Source of the DNA: Bacteroidota bacterium
GTDB taxonomy: Bacteria; Bacteroidota; Bacteroidia; Bacteroidales; UBA10428
Direction: 5' to 3'
Length of the DNA: 64,000 nucleotides
Assembly (NCBI GenBank): GCA_016699695.1
Contig: CP065006.1
Span: 3,720,001 to 3,784,000 of the forward strand
Shown piece by piece: positions 26,992 through 37,009 of the stretch. The translations under genes and the position numbers were made by a program. The notes under the pieces were generated by a model, which did not search any database, was not told the origin of the DNA, and worked only from the letters and a program-made list of their open reading frames with translations. Each line of letters opens with the position of its first letter. Within the stretch, counting starts at the first letter, position 1.

Positions 26992-27763
26992 ACCTGCAGT
27001 TTTTGATGATTTTATTTTTAAAAATTATTGGCATTGAATCAAAAATATAATTTTCTTGAGGATTTGTTTTATTAAAGACTAATTCAATCTCAGGTTTGAT
27101 TTCTTTTTTTAAATTAGAATATGACGTAACACATTTGTTCCCATCTAAATCTATATATTCAAGAAAGTGTTTAAAATATTTATCATCCGATTGAGCTGAA
27201 TTATCTTCAATGCTCTTAAAACATCTACCTATTGTATAAACTCCATTTGATAGAATTTTTGATTTATTTTTTCCCCATAAAATACCACTTATTAAAACTA
27301 TTAGCCCAGCTATTGGCAGAATTATAAGACTTAAAGCTAATAATCCAAATGGCGATTTACGTAAACCTGATATCTTACTAATATTGTAATTTTTAGATTT
27401 AACAATTACTTTTACAATATCTCCAACTGAATAGATTTTATTGGTGCCATAAGCCTTATCCCTTAATACAACGTCATTTACAATATAGCTATAGCAATAT
27501 TCATAAATTGGCTCATGGCTATTCTCATCTCCATAACCGAACATAGTTTTATTAACTTTTACTATTCTGCCTTCAGCTATAAAAGTTTCTCCCCAATCTA
27601 AGATAAAGCTGCTTCTATTAAATGATTGAATAATCACAATTGTAAAGACTAATCCAATTAAGAAAAAAAATAGGCCAAATAGCGTCTTGAAATTTAAAAG
27701 AATTAAATACTTTTTAATCTTTTTAAATTCAATGCTATCAATATTTAATTCTTTATTATTCAC
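26990..27763 (-). CDS. DUF3592-like membrane protein
   Basis: About 257 residues from a GTG start (MNNKELNIDS...). The frame stays open to the cassette edge at 27844 without an ATG, so the true start is uncertain. Spans lie at about 25-45 (LFGLFFFLIGLVFTIVIIQS) and 125-150 (LLALSLIILPIAGLIVLIS). Between them lies a domain with EGRIVKVNKTMFG and YEYCYSYIVNDVV, resembling DUF3592 (a guess from pattern). The TAA stop overlaps the GTT core of S20, so gene and cassette end together. Confidence 0.65.
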   Translation of the reverse strand: MNNKELNIDSIEFKKIKKYLILLNFKTLFGLFFFLIGLVFTIVIIQSFNRSSFILDWGETFIAEGRIVKVNKTMFGYGDENSHEPIYEYCYSYIVNDVVLRDKAYGTNKIYSVGDIVKVIVKSKNYNISKISGLRKSPFGLLALSLIILPIAGLIVLISGILWGKNKSKILSNGVYTIGRCFKSIEDNSAQSDDKYFKHFLEYIDLDGNKCVTSYSNLKKEIKPEIELVFNKTNPQENYIFDSMPIIFKNKIIKNCR

Positions 27764-27841
27764 AGTATTAAATTCAATCAAACAATAAATTAACCTTTCG
27801 CCAAAATAAATGGGGTAAATGGCATTAACAGAATTGCAGGT

Positions 27842-27966
27842 AACGTTTGATGGTAGGGTTTCGTGCGGGATTTCGAAGCTGTTTCTTTTCAGTTTACTAC
27901 CTACCTTTTTTACGAGCCACAAACGCCCGCAAACCTCCAAAACCCGCATGAACTCTACCATTTGTT
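27842..27966 (-). other. attC-like cassette site S21
   Basis: AACGTTTGATGGTAGGGTTT to CTCTACCATTTGTTAGCC. Family of S1, S28 and S33. Confidence 0.85.
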
Positions 27967-28304
27967 AGCCTTAGTTTTTCTGTAATATTCATTAATCAAA
28001 TCTATTGATTCCAAAACAATCCTAAAACTTTCTTTACTTGAAAAATCATAATGACTTTTAGGCTCATATACCTCAAGACCCCATGATTTTCCATTAGAAT
28101 AAGTCACAAATACTTCAGAAATTCCATCAGAAATCTGATGCCTTGTTATCGAACCATCGGAATTAACAATATCACTATTTAAATCATCAACCGATAAATG
28201 GAAAAGTCCTTTATTTATGAGGGAATCAATCAAGATTACAAAATCTGAATAGTCGGCAGTGATTTTTCGCTTCACCTTGATTCGGTCATTTTTTTTCTTT
28301 TTAA

Positions 28305-29801
28305 TTCTACTTTAACAGATTTACAATTTTGAATATGAGTAATTTATATCACGCTGTCGTTTTAAATGCCGGTCATAAATTCTATCAATCATTTGTTCTT
28401 CGGTCATCTGTTTATAAAGTTTAAAAGTGATAAATTCTTTAATATCACGAGCCGATAGTAAAGGTAAATCATCAAAGCAATGCAATTTTTCTTTTAAAAT
28501 AAATGACGAGACCAAAAAGTTTAATGCAACCTGGTGTTGCCATGCAAGCCATTTTCGTGTCTGAAACTGGTCTAGCCCGAGTATCTGTTTTGATTCTTTT
28601 ATGCAATGTTCTACAAAGTACCGTTGTGCTTGCATATAGGCTATAGCTTTCTTAGTGTATTGTTCAAGATTAGCATTGGTAAAAGAATATTTTATTTCGT
28701 CCTTGCCTTCTTTGGTTTTCGTTTTACGGATAACCAGTAACCTTTGCTCTACTTGCATTTTACTGTTATTGATTATCCAAAGCTTTATAAAATGATAGTC
28801 AGCTACAAGAACTCCTTTGGCTGTATTACGAACACTAATACGCTGCCAATTTTCGTCATTTAAAGTCTGTAAATATTTTGATACACTTAATTCGTCTGTA
28901 GTTGCTTTTAATTTCTTGGGTTCACGACCCTTATTGCTTTTTCGCTCGGGAATAGCCAAGTCAGGACGTTCCAAATATATTTTTTGGTCTTTATGGATAT
29001 CCAGCATGTACAGATAACCAAGCAAATCTATGCTGCTGGCAAAATCCACATCGTTACCATAATAACCATCGCCTCCAATAAAATCGAAGATGATGCCATT
29101 GGTTACTTGCTGGCGAATAATTTCTAATGCCAGTTCGAGCTTAGTTTTAAATGTTCGGTGCTTTACAGGAACGCCTGCTTTTTCGCATCTTGTCTTGTCG
29201 TCACACCAAGCCTTGGGAAGGTATAGTCGGGCATCAACCATTGATGCAAAATCCCCATTACTTAAACAAGCAAATACCGCAACCTGACTATTTGATAGTT
29301 TCCCTACATTCCCACAATATTGATGTCCAACGCCTACGCTATGGTCGCCTTTTTTTACCCAACCACTTTCATCAATAATCAATCCTGTAAGTTTTCTTTT
29401 GGGTAAAACCTGGCTTACTTCCTGGGCTACTTGATTTATCAAAACTCGATGATCCCAGTTAGACTCAGTTATAAAGTGCTGCATTTGATGGTAGTTAGCT
29501 CCCAAATCTTCGCTTATTCTTTCAATATTGCGCATCTGACTTTGTATTATTCCTAATGAATATTGCTGTGCTTTGTCAAAGAACTTCTTTGTTGAATTAC
29601 AAAATACATGCTGATAATCATTAAGGTGAACACTAACTCGCTCTATTACAGAGGTCAGTGTTTTTCCATATCGATTATTATTTTTACGTTGTATTAAACA
29701 TTTTTCGGAACGATAAGCCTGTTTTTCTGTGCATTGAAGATACTGAATTTCCTTGAAATATCAATGTTTACAAGGGTTTTGTTTAATCTGTTAAAGTAGA
29801 A
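28305..29801 (-). mobile_element. IS701-family insertion sequence, copy C
   Basis: 1497 bp, the left flank of the composite transposon. TTAA lies on both sides (28301-28304 and 29802-29805). Confidence 0.95.
28321..29535 (-). CDS. IS701-family transposase, copy C
   Basis: 404 residues, identical to copies B and D, with intact LIIDESGWVKKG and GGDGYYGND. As the left IS of the composite transposon it could supply transposase in cis for movement of the whole unit. Confidence 0.95.
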   Translation of the reverse strand: MRNIERISEDLGANYHQMQHFITESNWDHRVLINQVAQEVSQVLPKRKLTGLIIDESGWVKKGDHSVGVGHQYCGNVGKLSNSQVAVFACLSNGDFASMVDARLYLPKAWCDDKTRCEKAGVPVKHRTFKTKLELALEIIRQQVTNGIIFDFIGGDGYYGNDVDFASSIDLLGYLYMLDIHKDQKIYLERPDLAIPERKSNKGREPKKLKATTDELSVSKYLQTLNDENWQRISVRNTAKGVLVADYHFIKLWIINNSKMQVEQRLLVIRKTKTKEGKDEIKYSFTNANLEQYTKKAIAYMQAQRYFVEHCIKESKQILGLDQFQTRKWLAWQHQVALNFLVSSFILKEKLHCFDDLPLLSARDIKEFITFKLYKQMTEEQMIDRIYDRHLKRQRDINYSYSKL

Positions 29802-30185
29802 TTAAATATTTATTGTCAAAAATCTCTTATTGGTTTGTGGAAAGGTACAGACGAACAAGGGGAGGTAGGATATTTAAGTTTTGATTCTGTTGGTTATGCT
29901 ATGATTATTATTCAGAATGATACATTAGGCGGGAAAAAACAAACTGGAAGCGAAAACAAACAAGTTCTAACTTATCAAATAGATACTAATGTAACTCCAA
30001 TAACTATAGATTTTATTGCATCTCTATCTGATACTAAAGAAGAACTTGGTCGATTACTTGGCATTATTGAATTTATAAATGAAAAGAAAATGAAAATAAG
30101 ATTAAACTTTGACACTTCTGAAAGACCAAAGGATTTTTTACCTGTTGGAAATATTGATACAATGTTAATGGAAAAATATGAATAA
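29802..30185 (+). pseudogene. 3' fragment of a hypothetical gene (N-terminus lost at IS)
   Basis: The frame is open from the IS edge (LNIYCQKSLIGLWKGTDEQG) to a TAA at 30185. No proper ATG exists, so the 5' end was left behind when the IS701 copy moved or recombined. The motif LIGLWKGTDEQGEVGYLSFD resembles small lipocalin-like secreted proteins. The matching 5' part is not in this window: neither 31076-31416 nor 32913-33154 joins it in frame. Confidence 0.65.
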
Positions 30186-30193
30186 CGGCACAC

Positions 30194-30318
30194 AACACAT
30201 AATAGCGAGCATGCGGGCTTCAGTGGTTTGCAGGCCTCACCTCTCGTAAACAAAAGCATTGTAAACTGATAGGTGATCACTGCGCCAACCACGCACGACT
30301 CGCTATTATGAAACCGTT
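30194..30318 (+). other. attC-like cassette site S22, inverted
   Basis: On the plus strand AACACATAATAGCGAG to CTCGCTATTATGAAACCGTT. The CGTT end lies at the right, opposite to the other sites, because it lies in the composite transposon. Confidence 0.83.
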
Positions 30319-30901
30319 GCGTGCAATGGCATCAAAACCGTGACACCTGGAAATCGGATGAAAGTAAAGTACACCGATAGGTATCCTTCGGGATTGTGTG
30401 AACCGATTCAAATCTGACTTGGTAGCCCGGCATAAGTTTCTACTCCGTAGTTAGCGTTCTGCATCAGGATTCCTATCGCTGCACTTTTATTTTGATTTGA
30501 CCTGCAAGAAATCAATGATGCTGATACCATTTGGACTCAACGCTCGATAGGATTTGAGAAGTTTGTTATGATTTGCTACTGGATATGTTTTTAACGTATG
30601 AAAACTCTATGATTTAATGATTTAAGAGTTATTGGGAGAGCCAATTCTGACGAGCCTCGCTCCTACTCGTATTGTGACTTCCAGTGCAAGTAGATAAGTC
30701 AGACACAAATTGACTTCTGGCTGCAAGTAGATTTTTATGCGCTGATTTTTAAAGGCTATCGAAAACGTGAGATTTCTAAAAATTAAGCTGCCATCGGGAT
30801 TTAAAATTGTAAAAGACATTAACTAACCGTGGATATTTGACCTTCATTATCTATTTGGACAAAAGGACAAAATTTTAAAACAAAAACCCACTGCACGCAA
30901 C
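30316..30901 (+). repeat. N2 gene-less cassette, copy 4, inverted
   Basis: 586 bp, the reverse complement of copy 1 (7253-7838) with hardly any change, indicating a recent common source near that part of the array. Confidence 0.85.
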
Positions 30902-31022
30902 AAGCAGTATACGCAATACGGGTTGTTTTGCTATATTTGGGCTATGTACAAGCAATCAACATTCAGTAGTGCTGACAGTAGGGCTTTCCAAAATTCCCGC
31001 ACTGCGCATACTGCTGGGCGTT
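30899..31022 (+). other. attC-like cassette site S23, inverted
   Basis: AACAAGCAGTATACGCAATA to GCGCATACTGCTGGGCGTTAG. The reverse complement of an N2-type site. Confidence 0.85.
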
Positions 31023-31075
31023 AGGTTGCATAAAAACCTCAGATACTACAATAATTATCAATTAAATAATAAACT

Positions 31076-31416
31076 ATGAGAAAACTAATGACATTATTAT
31101 TGATTTCATTTTCAATAGCTGGGTTTAGTCAAAAATACCTAAAATCTTATGACCCTTATACTGCTAAAAACGGACATGTTTATAAAGTTGGTGATAATAT
31201 TTATATCACTGAGCCAAAAAACTTTAATAATGAATTTTTATCATTATACACCAACAAGGGTTTAACATCAAAAGCAGATGTATTATATATTTACACAAGT
31301 TCGACAGGTGAAAAAACAATCTACGATAGACGATTTAAAAGTTATCCTATTAGATACTTTCTAATACAGCCTGATGGTAAACATATAGCTGCATTAGAAA
31401 TCAATACACTATTTAA
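31076..31416 (+). pseudogene. 5' fragment of a secreted protein gene cut by IS701 copy D
   Basis: It starts MRKLMTLLLISFSIAGFSQK (signal peptide) and has a mature part such as KNGHVYKVGDNIYITEPKNF up to ...LEINTLF at the IS edge. The reading frame then runs into the IS and stops at 31444. The ATG is 54 bp after the core GTT of S23, as expected for a cassette gene. The 3' remainder is not seen in the window. Function unknown. Confidence 0.7.
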
Positions 31417-32912
31417 TTCTACTTTAACAGATTTACAATTTTGAATATGAGTAATTTATATCACGCTGTCGTTTTAAATGCCGGTCATAAATTCTATCAA
31501 TCATTTGTTCTTCGGTCATCTGTTTATAAAGTTTAAAAGTGATAAATTCTTTAATATCACGAGCCGATAGTAAAGGTAAATCATCAAAGCAATGCAATTT
31601 TTCTTTTAAAATAAATGACGAGACCAAAAAGTTTAATGCAACCTGGTGTTGCCATGCAAGCCATTTTCGTGTCTGAAACTGGTCTAGCCCGAGTATCTGT
31701 TTTGATTCTTTTATGCAATGTTCTACAAAGTACCGTTGTGCTTGCATATAGGCTATAGCTTTCTTAGTGTATTGTTCAAGATTAGCATTGGTAAAAGAAT
31801 ATTTTATTTCGTCCTTGCCTTCTTTGGTTTTCGTTTTACGGATAACCAGTAACCTTTGCTCTACTTGCATTTTACTGTTATTGATTATCCAAAGCTTTAT
31901 AAAATGATAGTCAGCTACAAGAACTCCTTTGGCTGTATTACGAACACTAATACGCTGCCAATTTTCGTCATTTAAAGTCTGTAAATATTTTGATACACTT
32001 AATTCGTCTGTAGTTGCTTTTAATTTCTTGGGTTCACGACCCTTATTGCTTTTTCGCTCGGGAATAGCCAAGTCAGGACGTTCCAAATATATTTTTTGGT
32101 CTTTATGGATATCCAGCATGTACAGATAACCAAGCAAATCTATGCTGCTGGCAAAATCCACATCGTTACCATAATAACCATCGCCTCCAATAAAATCGAA
32201 GATGATGCCATTGGTTACTTGCTGGCGAATAATTTCTAATGCCAGTTCGAGCTTAGTTTTAAATGTTCGGTGCTTTACAGGAACGCCTGCTTTTTCGCAT
32301 CTTGTCTTGTCGTCACACCAAGCCTTGGGAAGGTATAGTCGGGCATCAACCATTGATGCAAAATCCCCATTACTTAAACAAGCAAATACCGCAACCTGAC
32401 TATTTGATAGTTTCCCTACATTCCCACAATATTGATGTCCAACGCCTACGCTATGGTCGCCTTTTTTTACCCAACCACTTTCATCAATAATCAATCCTGT
32501 AAGTTTTCTTTTGGGTAAAACCTGGCTTACTTCCTGGGCTACTTGATTTATCAAAACTCGATGATCCCAGTTAGACTCAGTTATAAAGTGCTGCATTTGA
32601 TGGTAGTTAGCTCCCAAATCTTCGCTTATTCTTTCAATATTGCGCATCTGACTTTGTATTATTCCTAATGAATATTGCTGTGCTTTGTCAAAGAACTTCT
32701 TTGTTGAATTACAAAATACATGCTGATAATCATTAAGGTGAACACTAACTCGCTCTATTACAGAGGTCAGGTTTTTCCATATCGATTATTATTTTTACGT
32801 TGTATTAAACATTTTTCGGAACGATAAGCCTGTTTTTCTGTGCATTGAAGATACTGAATTTCCTTGAAATATCAATGTTTACAAGGGTTTTGTTTAATCT
32901 GTTAAAGTAGAA
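31417..32912 (-). mobile_element. IS701-family insertion sequence, copy D
   Basis: 1496 bp. It differs from copies B and C by one lost base in the upstream leader near 32771 (GTCAGGTTTTT instead of GTCAGTGTTTTT). TTAA flanks both sides. Confidence 0.95.
31433..32647 (-). CDS. IS701-family transposase, copy D
   Basis: 404 residues, identical to copies B and C. The single-base loss of this IS copy is upstream of the coding frame, so the enzyme should be intact. It forms the right end of the composite transposon. Confidence 0.95.
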   Translation of the reverse strand: MRNIERISEDLGANYHQMQHFITESNWDHRVLINQVAQEVSQVLPKRKLTGLIIDESGWVKKGDHSVGVGHQYCGNVGKLSNSQVAVFACLSNGDFASMVDARLYLPKAWCDDKTRCEKAGVPVKHRTFKTKLELALEIIRQQVTNGIIFDFIGGDGYYGNDVDFASSIDLLGYLYMLDIHKDQKIYLERPDLAIPERKSNKGREPKKLKATTDELSVSKYLQTLNDENWQRISVRNTAKGVLVADYHFIKLWIINNSKMQVEQRLLVIRKTKTKEGKDEIKYSFTNANLEQYTKKAIAYMQAQRYFVEHCIKESKQILGLDQFQTRKWLAWQHQVALNFLVSSFILKEKLHCFDDLPLLSARDIKEFITFKLYKQMTEEQMIDRIYDRHLKRQRDINYSYSKL

Positions 32913-33190
32913 TTAATTACATGATAAAAATCGACTGAATTGTCTCGATATGCAAATAGCCGATAATTAATATTAGAATACCAATAGTTGTCTTCATACT
33001 TAATCAAGATGAAATCGTAGTCTCTAAACTTCTTGTTTTTATCGATACCTATCAAGATATCCGATTTAAAATCATTCGATATATCAGGAAATCTATATTG
33101 TGCTAAAAGATTTGCCGATAGAAAAAGACTTATCAATATAATTGTCTGTCTCACGAGAGTAATTTAAAAGATAGAACTATTAAAATCTCA

Positions 33191-33781
33191 TTATTTCTTA
33201 CTATTCATAAAATCCAAAAACGGTTTCGGATTATTTCCACGATAATTAAATGATGCAATCAAACCATCAAATATCGGTTGATAGGCTTTATAATCCTCTT
33301 CGGTCTTTGCTGAAAATGAAAAAATAATAAATGAATCGTCCGTTTCGGAATAAAGAACTTCTTCTCTATATCTGTCTGGGAGATTTGAAAAGGAGTATAA
33401 AACTGCATTTCTAAGACCGCCAGTTATTTCAATAGGAAGTTTGTTATAAGTGAAATCGGGATATTTTTTATTGAACTTATCCAAATCGCCTTTAATAAAA
33501 TCGAAAAGGCTCTCATCGGATTTTACTTTGTCATATCCATTTGCATAACAATAATTAAAGTGTGATTTACCAATCTCTGTCTTCGGATAGAAGAAACAAA
33601 CCAATCCAATTGTTTGAGCAGATTCTTTATCATTTATCCAACCATTTGGAGTTTCAATTGTAAAAATATGCTTGTCACCATAAACAACATTTATTTCAGG
33701 TGATTTCTCATTTTGTCCAAACGAATATTGAGAAATCAATCCAGTTAAAAATACTATTATAATTATCAGTTTATGTTTCAT
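33191..33781 (-). CDS. Secreted hypothetical protein, first gene of split cassette
   Basis: 196 residues from the ATG of MKHKLIIIIVFLTGLISQYS, chosen for the signal peptide and its position 32 bp after the cassette start. The longer frame to 33853 would start inside the site. The mature part has INVVYGDKHIFTIETPNGWI and VLYSFSNLPDRYREEVLYSE. Its layout (PNGWI, conserved Trp, then alternating strands) resembles the Mog1p/PsbP-like fold, with low certainty. Probably periplasmic. Confidence 0.7.
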   Translation of the reverse strand: MKHKLIIIIVFLTGLISQYSFGQNEKSPEINVVYGDKHIFTIETPNGWINDKESAQTIGLVCFFYPKTEIGKSHFNYCYANGYDKVKSDESLFDFIKGDLDKFNKKYPDFTYNKLPIEITGGLRNAVLYSFSNLPDRYREEVLYSETDDSFIIFSFSAKTEEDYKAYQPIFDGLIASFNYRGNNPKPFLDFMNSKK

Positions 33782-33811
33782 GCTTGATGTGAATTTTCTA
33801 AAATTAAGGCT

Positions 33812-33934
33812 AACGGGCCGCCAATATGAGCTGGCTGGGATTAAAACCACCAACCAAACAAACCAGCGATACCGCGGATTAAATATACAAACTTTTCTAT
33901 TTCTGCAACCCCCAGCTTGCTTATATTGGCTGTT
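33812..33934 (-). other. attC-like cassette site S24
   Basis: AACGGGCCGCCAATATGAGC to TATATTGGCTGTTAG. Duplicate of S2. Confidence 0.85.
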
Positions 33935-33958
33935 AGTGCTAGTTATAGGACACCTAAA

Positions 33959-34848
33959 TCAAAATAAGAAATAGAATATCATGCCAACTATACACCCATA
34001 TAGAAGTCCTGTTATTATATTGTATTTAAATCTCAGTTTTTTAATTTCATTTTTTTGGGATTTTTTAATCTTAAAAAGTAGACTTGGAACAGGTATCAAT
34101 GCCATTTTATAAAATAACCAAAAATCAACAACTTGAGAATTTTTCAATATTAGTTTTATGCTATAATCAAGATGGTTTTGATGAGAAGTAAGTATAATAA
34201 AAATAAAGATGATTGTTGATAAAATATATTCTTGGTCACTTGATGTTAGTACCATAGATAGGTATACGGCAGATAAAATCGATATGGCTAATATGTTATA
34301 GAGAATTTTTTTTTTCTGCTAATTCGAATGGTTGCTATGTTTTCTTTAACCTCAAAACTATAGTCTTTTAATACTTCGTTAATAAGTCCAAAAGCAAGTT
34401 TGAAATTATCCAGATATAAAGGCTCTGAAATATAAAGGCCAACCCTTAAAAAGAGATATAATAAAGCAACTAATAAAGGGCATATCAGAAAGCCATAAAT
34501 ACCACTTGCAACAAATATCAAAGTGCTTGTGATGCCTAGACAGAGCAACATCATAAACTTTGTAAAAACGGTAAGTCTAACAGTTAAATCAACTTTTGTT
34601 TTTCCCTCATGACAATTATAGCTACCTATTAATTCAAAGAGACTGTATATAAACCTATCTCCAGAATAATCAGGGATCAGTATATTATAAGGATGATTAA
34701 TAGTAAATGTCTTTGCCTCTACTACACCTTTTAATCCTCGTATGGAATCTTTATTCCTCTCAGAGAACTTTGATTTGAACTTTCTGCGAAAATCTTCTTC
34801 TGAAAAATTCAAGTCAAGACTATATTTCTTTTTAAGTAGGTATTTCAT
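33959..34848 (-). pseudogene. Membrane protein, copy 2, frameshifted
   Basis: Near-identical copy of 2518-3408. At about 34306-34315 an AATTC-T8 tract has become AA-T10, one base shorter. The frame therefore breaks after ...IRISRKKKFSITY, and the remainder restarts as a separate frame from 34255. The other visible difference is Met to Ile in HPYNILIPDYS. A homopolymer of ten T could also be a slippage site or a sequencing error. Confidence 0.8.
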
Positions 34849-34862
34849 TTTTAATTAGCACT

Positions 34863-34984
34863 AACGGTGGTGGTATGAGAAGCTGCCGATTGCGGGCGAA
34901 TTATTTATCAGGCTACACAATTGTTGATGCGGGTGATGAACCTGCAAATTTCACAACTCCCGGCAGTTTTTTATACCACGTGTT
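34863..34984 (-). other. attC-like cassette site S25
   Basis: AACGGTGGTGGTATGAGAAG to TTATACCACGTGTTGGG. Duplicate of S3. Confidence 0.85.
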
Positions 34985-35056
34985 GGGTGTATGTGCCTTT
35001 TCTTATGTGCTTTTTACTCTTTCTTTTCTCTTTGTCAGCCTTAATGTAATCACTGA

Positions 35057-35134
35057 TCATTTTTTCTCTTTTTCTGTCAATGGTTTTGGGTCAACAAAGA
35101 AATCAACTTCCAAAGGTTCTCTAATCAATCCCAT
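35057..35134 (-). pseudogene. Truncated copy of the small partner gene
   Basis: It starts MGLIREPLEVDFFVDPKPLT like 3531-3695, but one A is missing from the A-run after EKEKK, so TGA ends it at 25 residues instead of 54. If the small protein is an antitoxin-like partner, this copy is probably non-functional. Confidence 0.65.
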
Positions 35135-35139
35135 AGTAT

Positions 35140-35664
35140 TTAATTTTTAAAATATTTATCAATCAACTTTAACGCAGAATCCGTATTGATAACCATTAAA
35201 TGGCCACCAACATTATTCGCTCCAAGTGTCTTTTCATAATGCTCAATTAATTGAGTTTTTGAGGTAAATGAAACATAACCATCAAATCCACGATGAAATG
35301 ATATTCGACATACAAATGCAACAAGATTTCCTGGTACTCCTAAATACACTTTATTTCGACCAAGATTAAAATGAGCACTTTCAATCAGGTGCATATAAAC
35401 ATGGTCTTCTCGTTCAGTTATACTTACCAATCCCTGGATTATGTCTGGATTTCCTGTAATTGTCAGTTTATAAACGTCACGATCAGGTTGTTGGTACTCG
35501 TTTTTCCAATTAAATAGCCATCCGTTTTTCTTTGTAATTGATTTTAAGTCACTTTTATCAATCAACGTAACGTCTGTCTGAAAGCTATCTCCCGTTATGA
35601 CGTTCTCAATCGAATTAGTCAATTTATCAATCTCTATATCAATATATTGAGGATTCTGTTTCAT
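35140..35664 (-). CDS. GNAT-like N-acetyltransferase fold protein, copy 2
   Basis: 174 residues, identical to 3701-4225, with the same GNAT-like core (LGRNKVYLGVPGNLVAFVCR, LIEHYEKTLGA). Unlike copy 1, its downstream small partner is truncated. The cassette as a whole is duplicated together with the preceding membrane-protein cassette, not alone. Confidence 0.6.
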   Translation of the reverse strand: MKQNPQYIDIEIDKLTNSIENVITGDSFQTDVTLIDKSDLKSITKKNGWLFNWKNEYQQPDRDVYKLTITGNPDIIQGLVSITEREDHVYMHLIESAHFNLGRNKVYLGVPGNLVAFVCRISFHRGFDGYVSFTSKTQLIEHYEKTLGANNVGGHLMVINTDSALKLIDKYFKN

Positions 35665-35730
35665 AATTCAAATTTACCAAAAATCAACGAGAATTTAGCA
35701 AGTTTGTGAGGTTTTTCTGGCATTACACCC

Positions 35731-35853
35731 AACGGTACGCCAATATGAGCAGGCTGGGCTTAAAACCGCCAACCCAAAAAACCAGCGATACCGCGGATTA
35801 AATATACAAACTTTTCTATTTCTGCAACCCCCAGCTTGCTTATATTGGCTGTT
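35731..35853 (-). other. attC-like cassette site S26 (N1-type)
   Basis: AACGGTACGCCAATATGAGC to TATATTGGCTGTTATAG, with the loop variant GGGCTTAAAACCGCC shared with S32 and S40. Confidence 0.87.
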
Positions 35854-36305
35854 ATAGCCTGGTGGCGGCGTGTTAAAAGCGCAAAGCTATATGGGCGCAC
35901 AAGGTTTGGAACATCATTTTGCCCCCGGAACCGGATTTAATTGCTATCTCATCTATCTGCCGGGCATTTAATAGCTGCAGGACTTGTCAGGGTGCAAAGC
36001 AAAGTGGCGGAAAAGTTGTTTCAAAAACCATTAGCCAAACCATTGGCTCAGAGGCTGAGTAAATGGTTATTATTCAGCAGACAAAAGGCTTTATTGCCAA
36101 AAGAGCCAAAGCTTACTCATGGTTTTGGAATTGGTTTTTGAACTTTACCCAAGTTTTGTGACACTTTGCAATCCGTTACAATAGCGCTCCAATTAAATGA
36201 AGGGGTGGGACTGGGGCATGCAAAATGTGTTATCAAACCGGAGCTAACTTAGATGCACTATCAGTAAAATGACCTTAAAATTGGCAGGTGACACTTGGCT
36301 GTAAC
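35851..36305 (-). repeat. N1 gene-less cassette, copy e
   Basis: 455 bp. First of a tandem pair with copy f and nearly identical to copies b, c, h and i. Confidence 0.83.
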
Positions 36306-36425
36306 GGTACGCCAATATGAGCAGGCTGGGATTAAAACCATCAACCCAAAAAACCAGCGATACCGCGGATTAAATATACAAACTTTTCTATTTCTGCAAC
36401 ACCCAGCTTGCTTATATTGGCTGTT
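36303..36425 (-). other. attC-like cassette site S27 (N1-type)
   Basis: Between tandem N1 copies; loop variant ATTAAAACCATCAACCC as in S15. Confidence 0.87.
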
Positions 36426-36876
36426 ATAGCCTGGTGGCGGCGTGTTAAAAGCGCAAAGCTATATGGGCGCACAAGGTTTGGAACATCATTTTGCCCCCGG
36501 AACCGGATTTAATTGCTATCTCATCTATCTGCCGGGCATTTAATAGCTGCAGGACTTGTCAGGGTGCAAAGCAAAGTGGCGGAAAAGTTGTTTCAAAAAC
36601 CATTAGCCAAACCATTGGCTCAGAGGCTGAGTAAATGGTTATTATTCAGCAGACAAAAGGCTTTATTGCCAAAAGAGCCAAAGCTTACTCATGGTTTTGG
36701 AATTGGTTTTTGAACTTTACCCAAGTTTTGTGACACTTTGCAAGCCGTTAAAATAGCATTCCAATTAAATGAAGCGGTGGGACTGGGGCATGCAAAATGT
36801 GTTATCAAACCGGAGCTAACTTAGAAGCACAATCCAAAAAAAGACCTTAAAATGGCAGGTGACACTTGGCTGTAAC
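36423..36876 (-). repeat. N1 gene-less cassette, copy f
   Basis: 454 bp. The last 130 bp (AGCGGTGGGACTGG, AATCCAAAAAAAGACC) follow the variant seen in copy a. Confidence 0.82.
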
Positions 36877-36998
36877 GTTTTATGGTAGGGTTTCGTGCGG
36901 GATTTAGAAGCTGTTTCATATCAGTTTACTACCTGCTTTATTTACGAGCCAAAACTGCTCGCAAACCGCTGAAACCCGTATGAACTCTACCATTTGTT
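36874..36998 (-). other. attC-like cassette site S28
   Basis: AACGTTTTATGGTAGGGTTT to CTCTACCATTTGTTGGCGG. S1 family. Confidence 0.85.
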
Positions 36999-37009
36999 GG
37001 CGGTAGTTA

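Larger units (their letters stand above)
28305..32912. mobile_element. Composite transposon: two IS701 copies around inverted cassettes
   Basis: Copies C and D are in direct orientation and surround 1.6 kb. That segment holds the 3' part of one gene, an N2 cassette and the 5' part of another gene, all in the opposite orientation to the array. The outer flanks are both TTAA, and removing the whole unit restores an open frame. So the two IS copies and their cargo probably moved here as one unit. Confidence 0.82.
27955..33154 (-). pseudogene. Secreted protein gene split by a composite transposon
   Basis: The 5' part (33154-32913) encodes signal peptide MRQTIILISLFLSANLLA and residues up to ...SVDFYHVI. 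The 3' part (28304-27955) continues in frame as KKKKNDRIKVKRKITADYSD to ...YYRKTKANKW. Joining them through one TTAA restores one frame of about 195 residues, proving that 28305-32912 is an insertion. The stop TAG lies inside S21. It is the second gene of the cassette, 36 bp after 33191-33781. Function unknown. Confidence 0.85.
27964..33814 (-). other. Two-gene cassette interrupted by composite transposon
   Basis: The ends GTTAGCCTTA and TAAGGCTAAC match exactly although they lie 5.8 kb apart. Without the 4.6-kb insertion the cassette is about 1.24 kb and carries two secreted-protein genes. Confidence 0.8.

Noticed and set aside
28305..32912. Simple inversion of 29802-31416 by recombination between IS copies
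   Set aside because: The two IS copies are in direct orientation, which gives deletion not inversion, and the outer flanks rejoin a gene in frame; insertion of a composite unit fits better.
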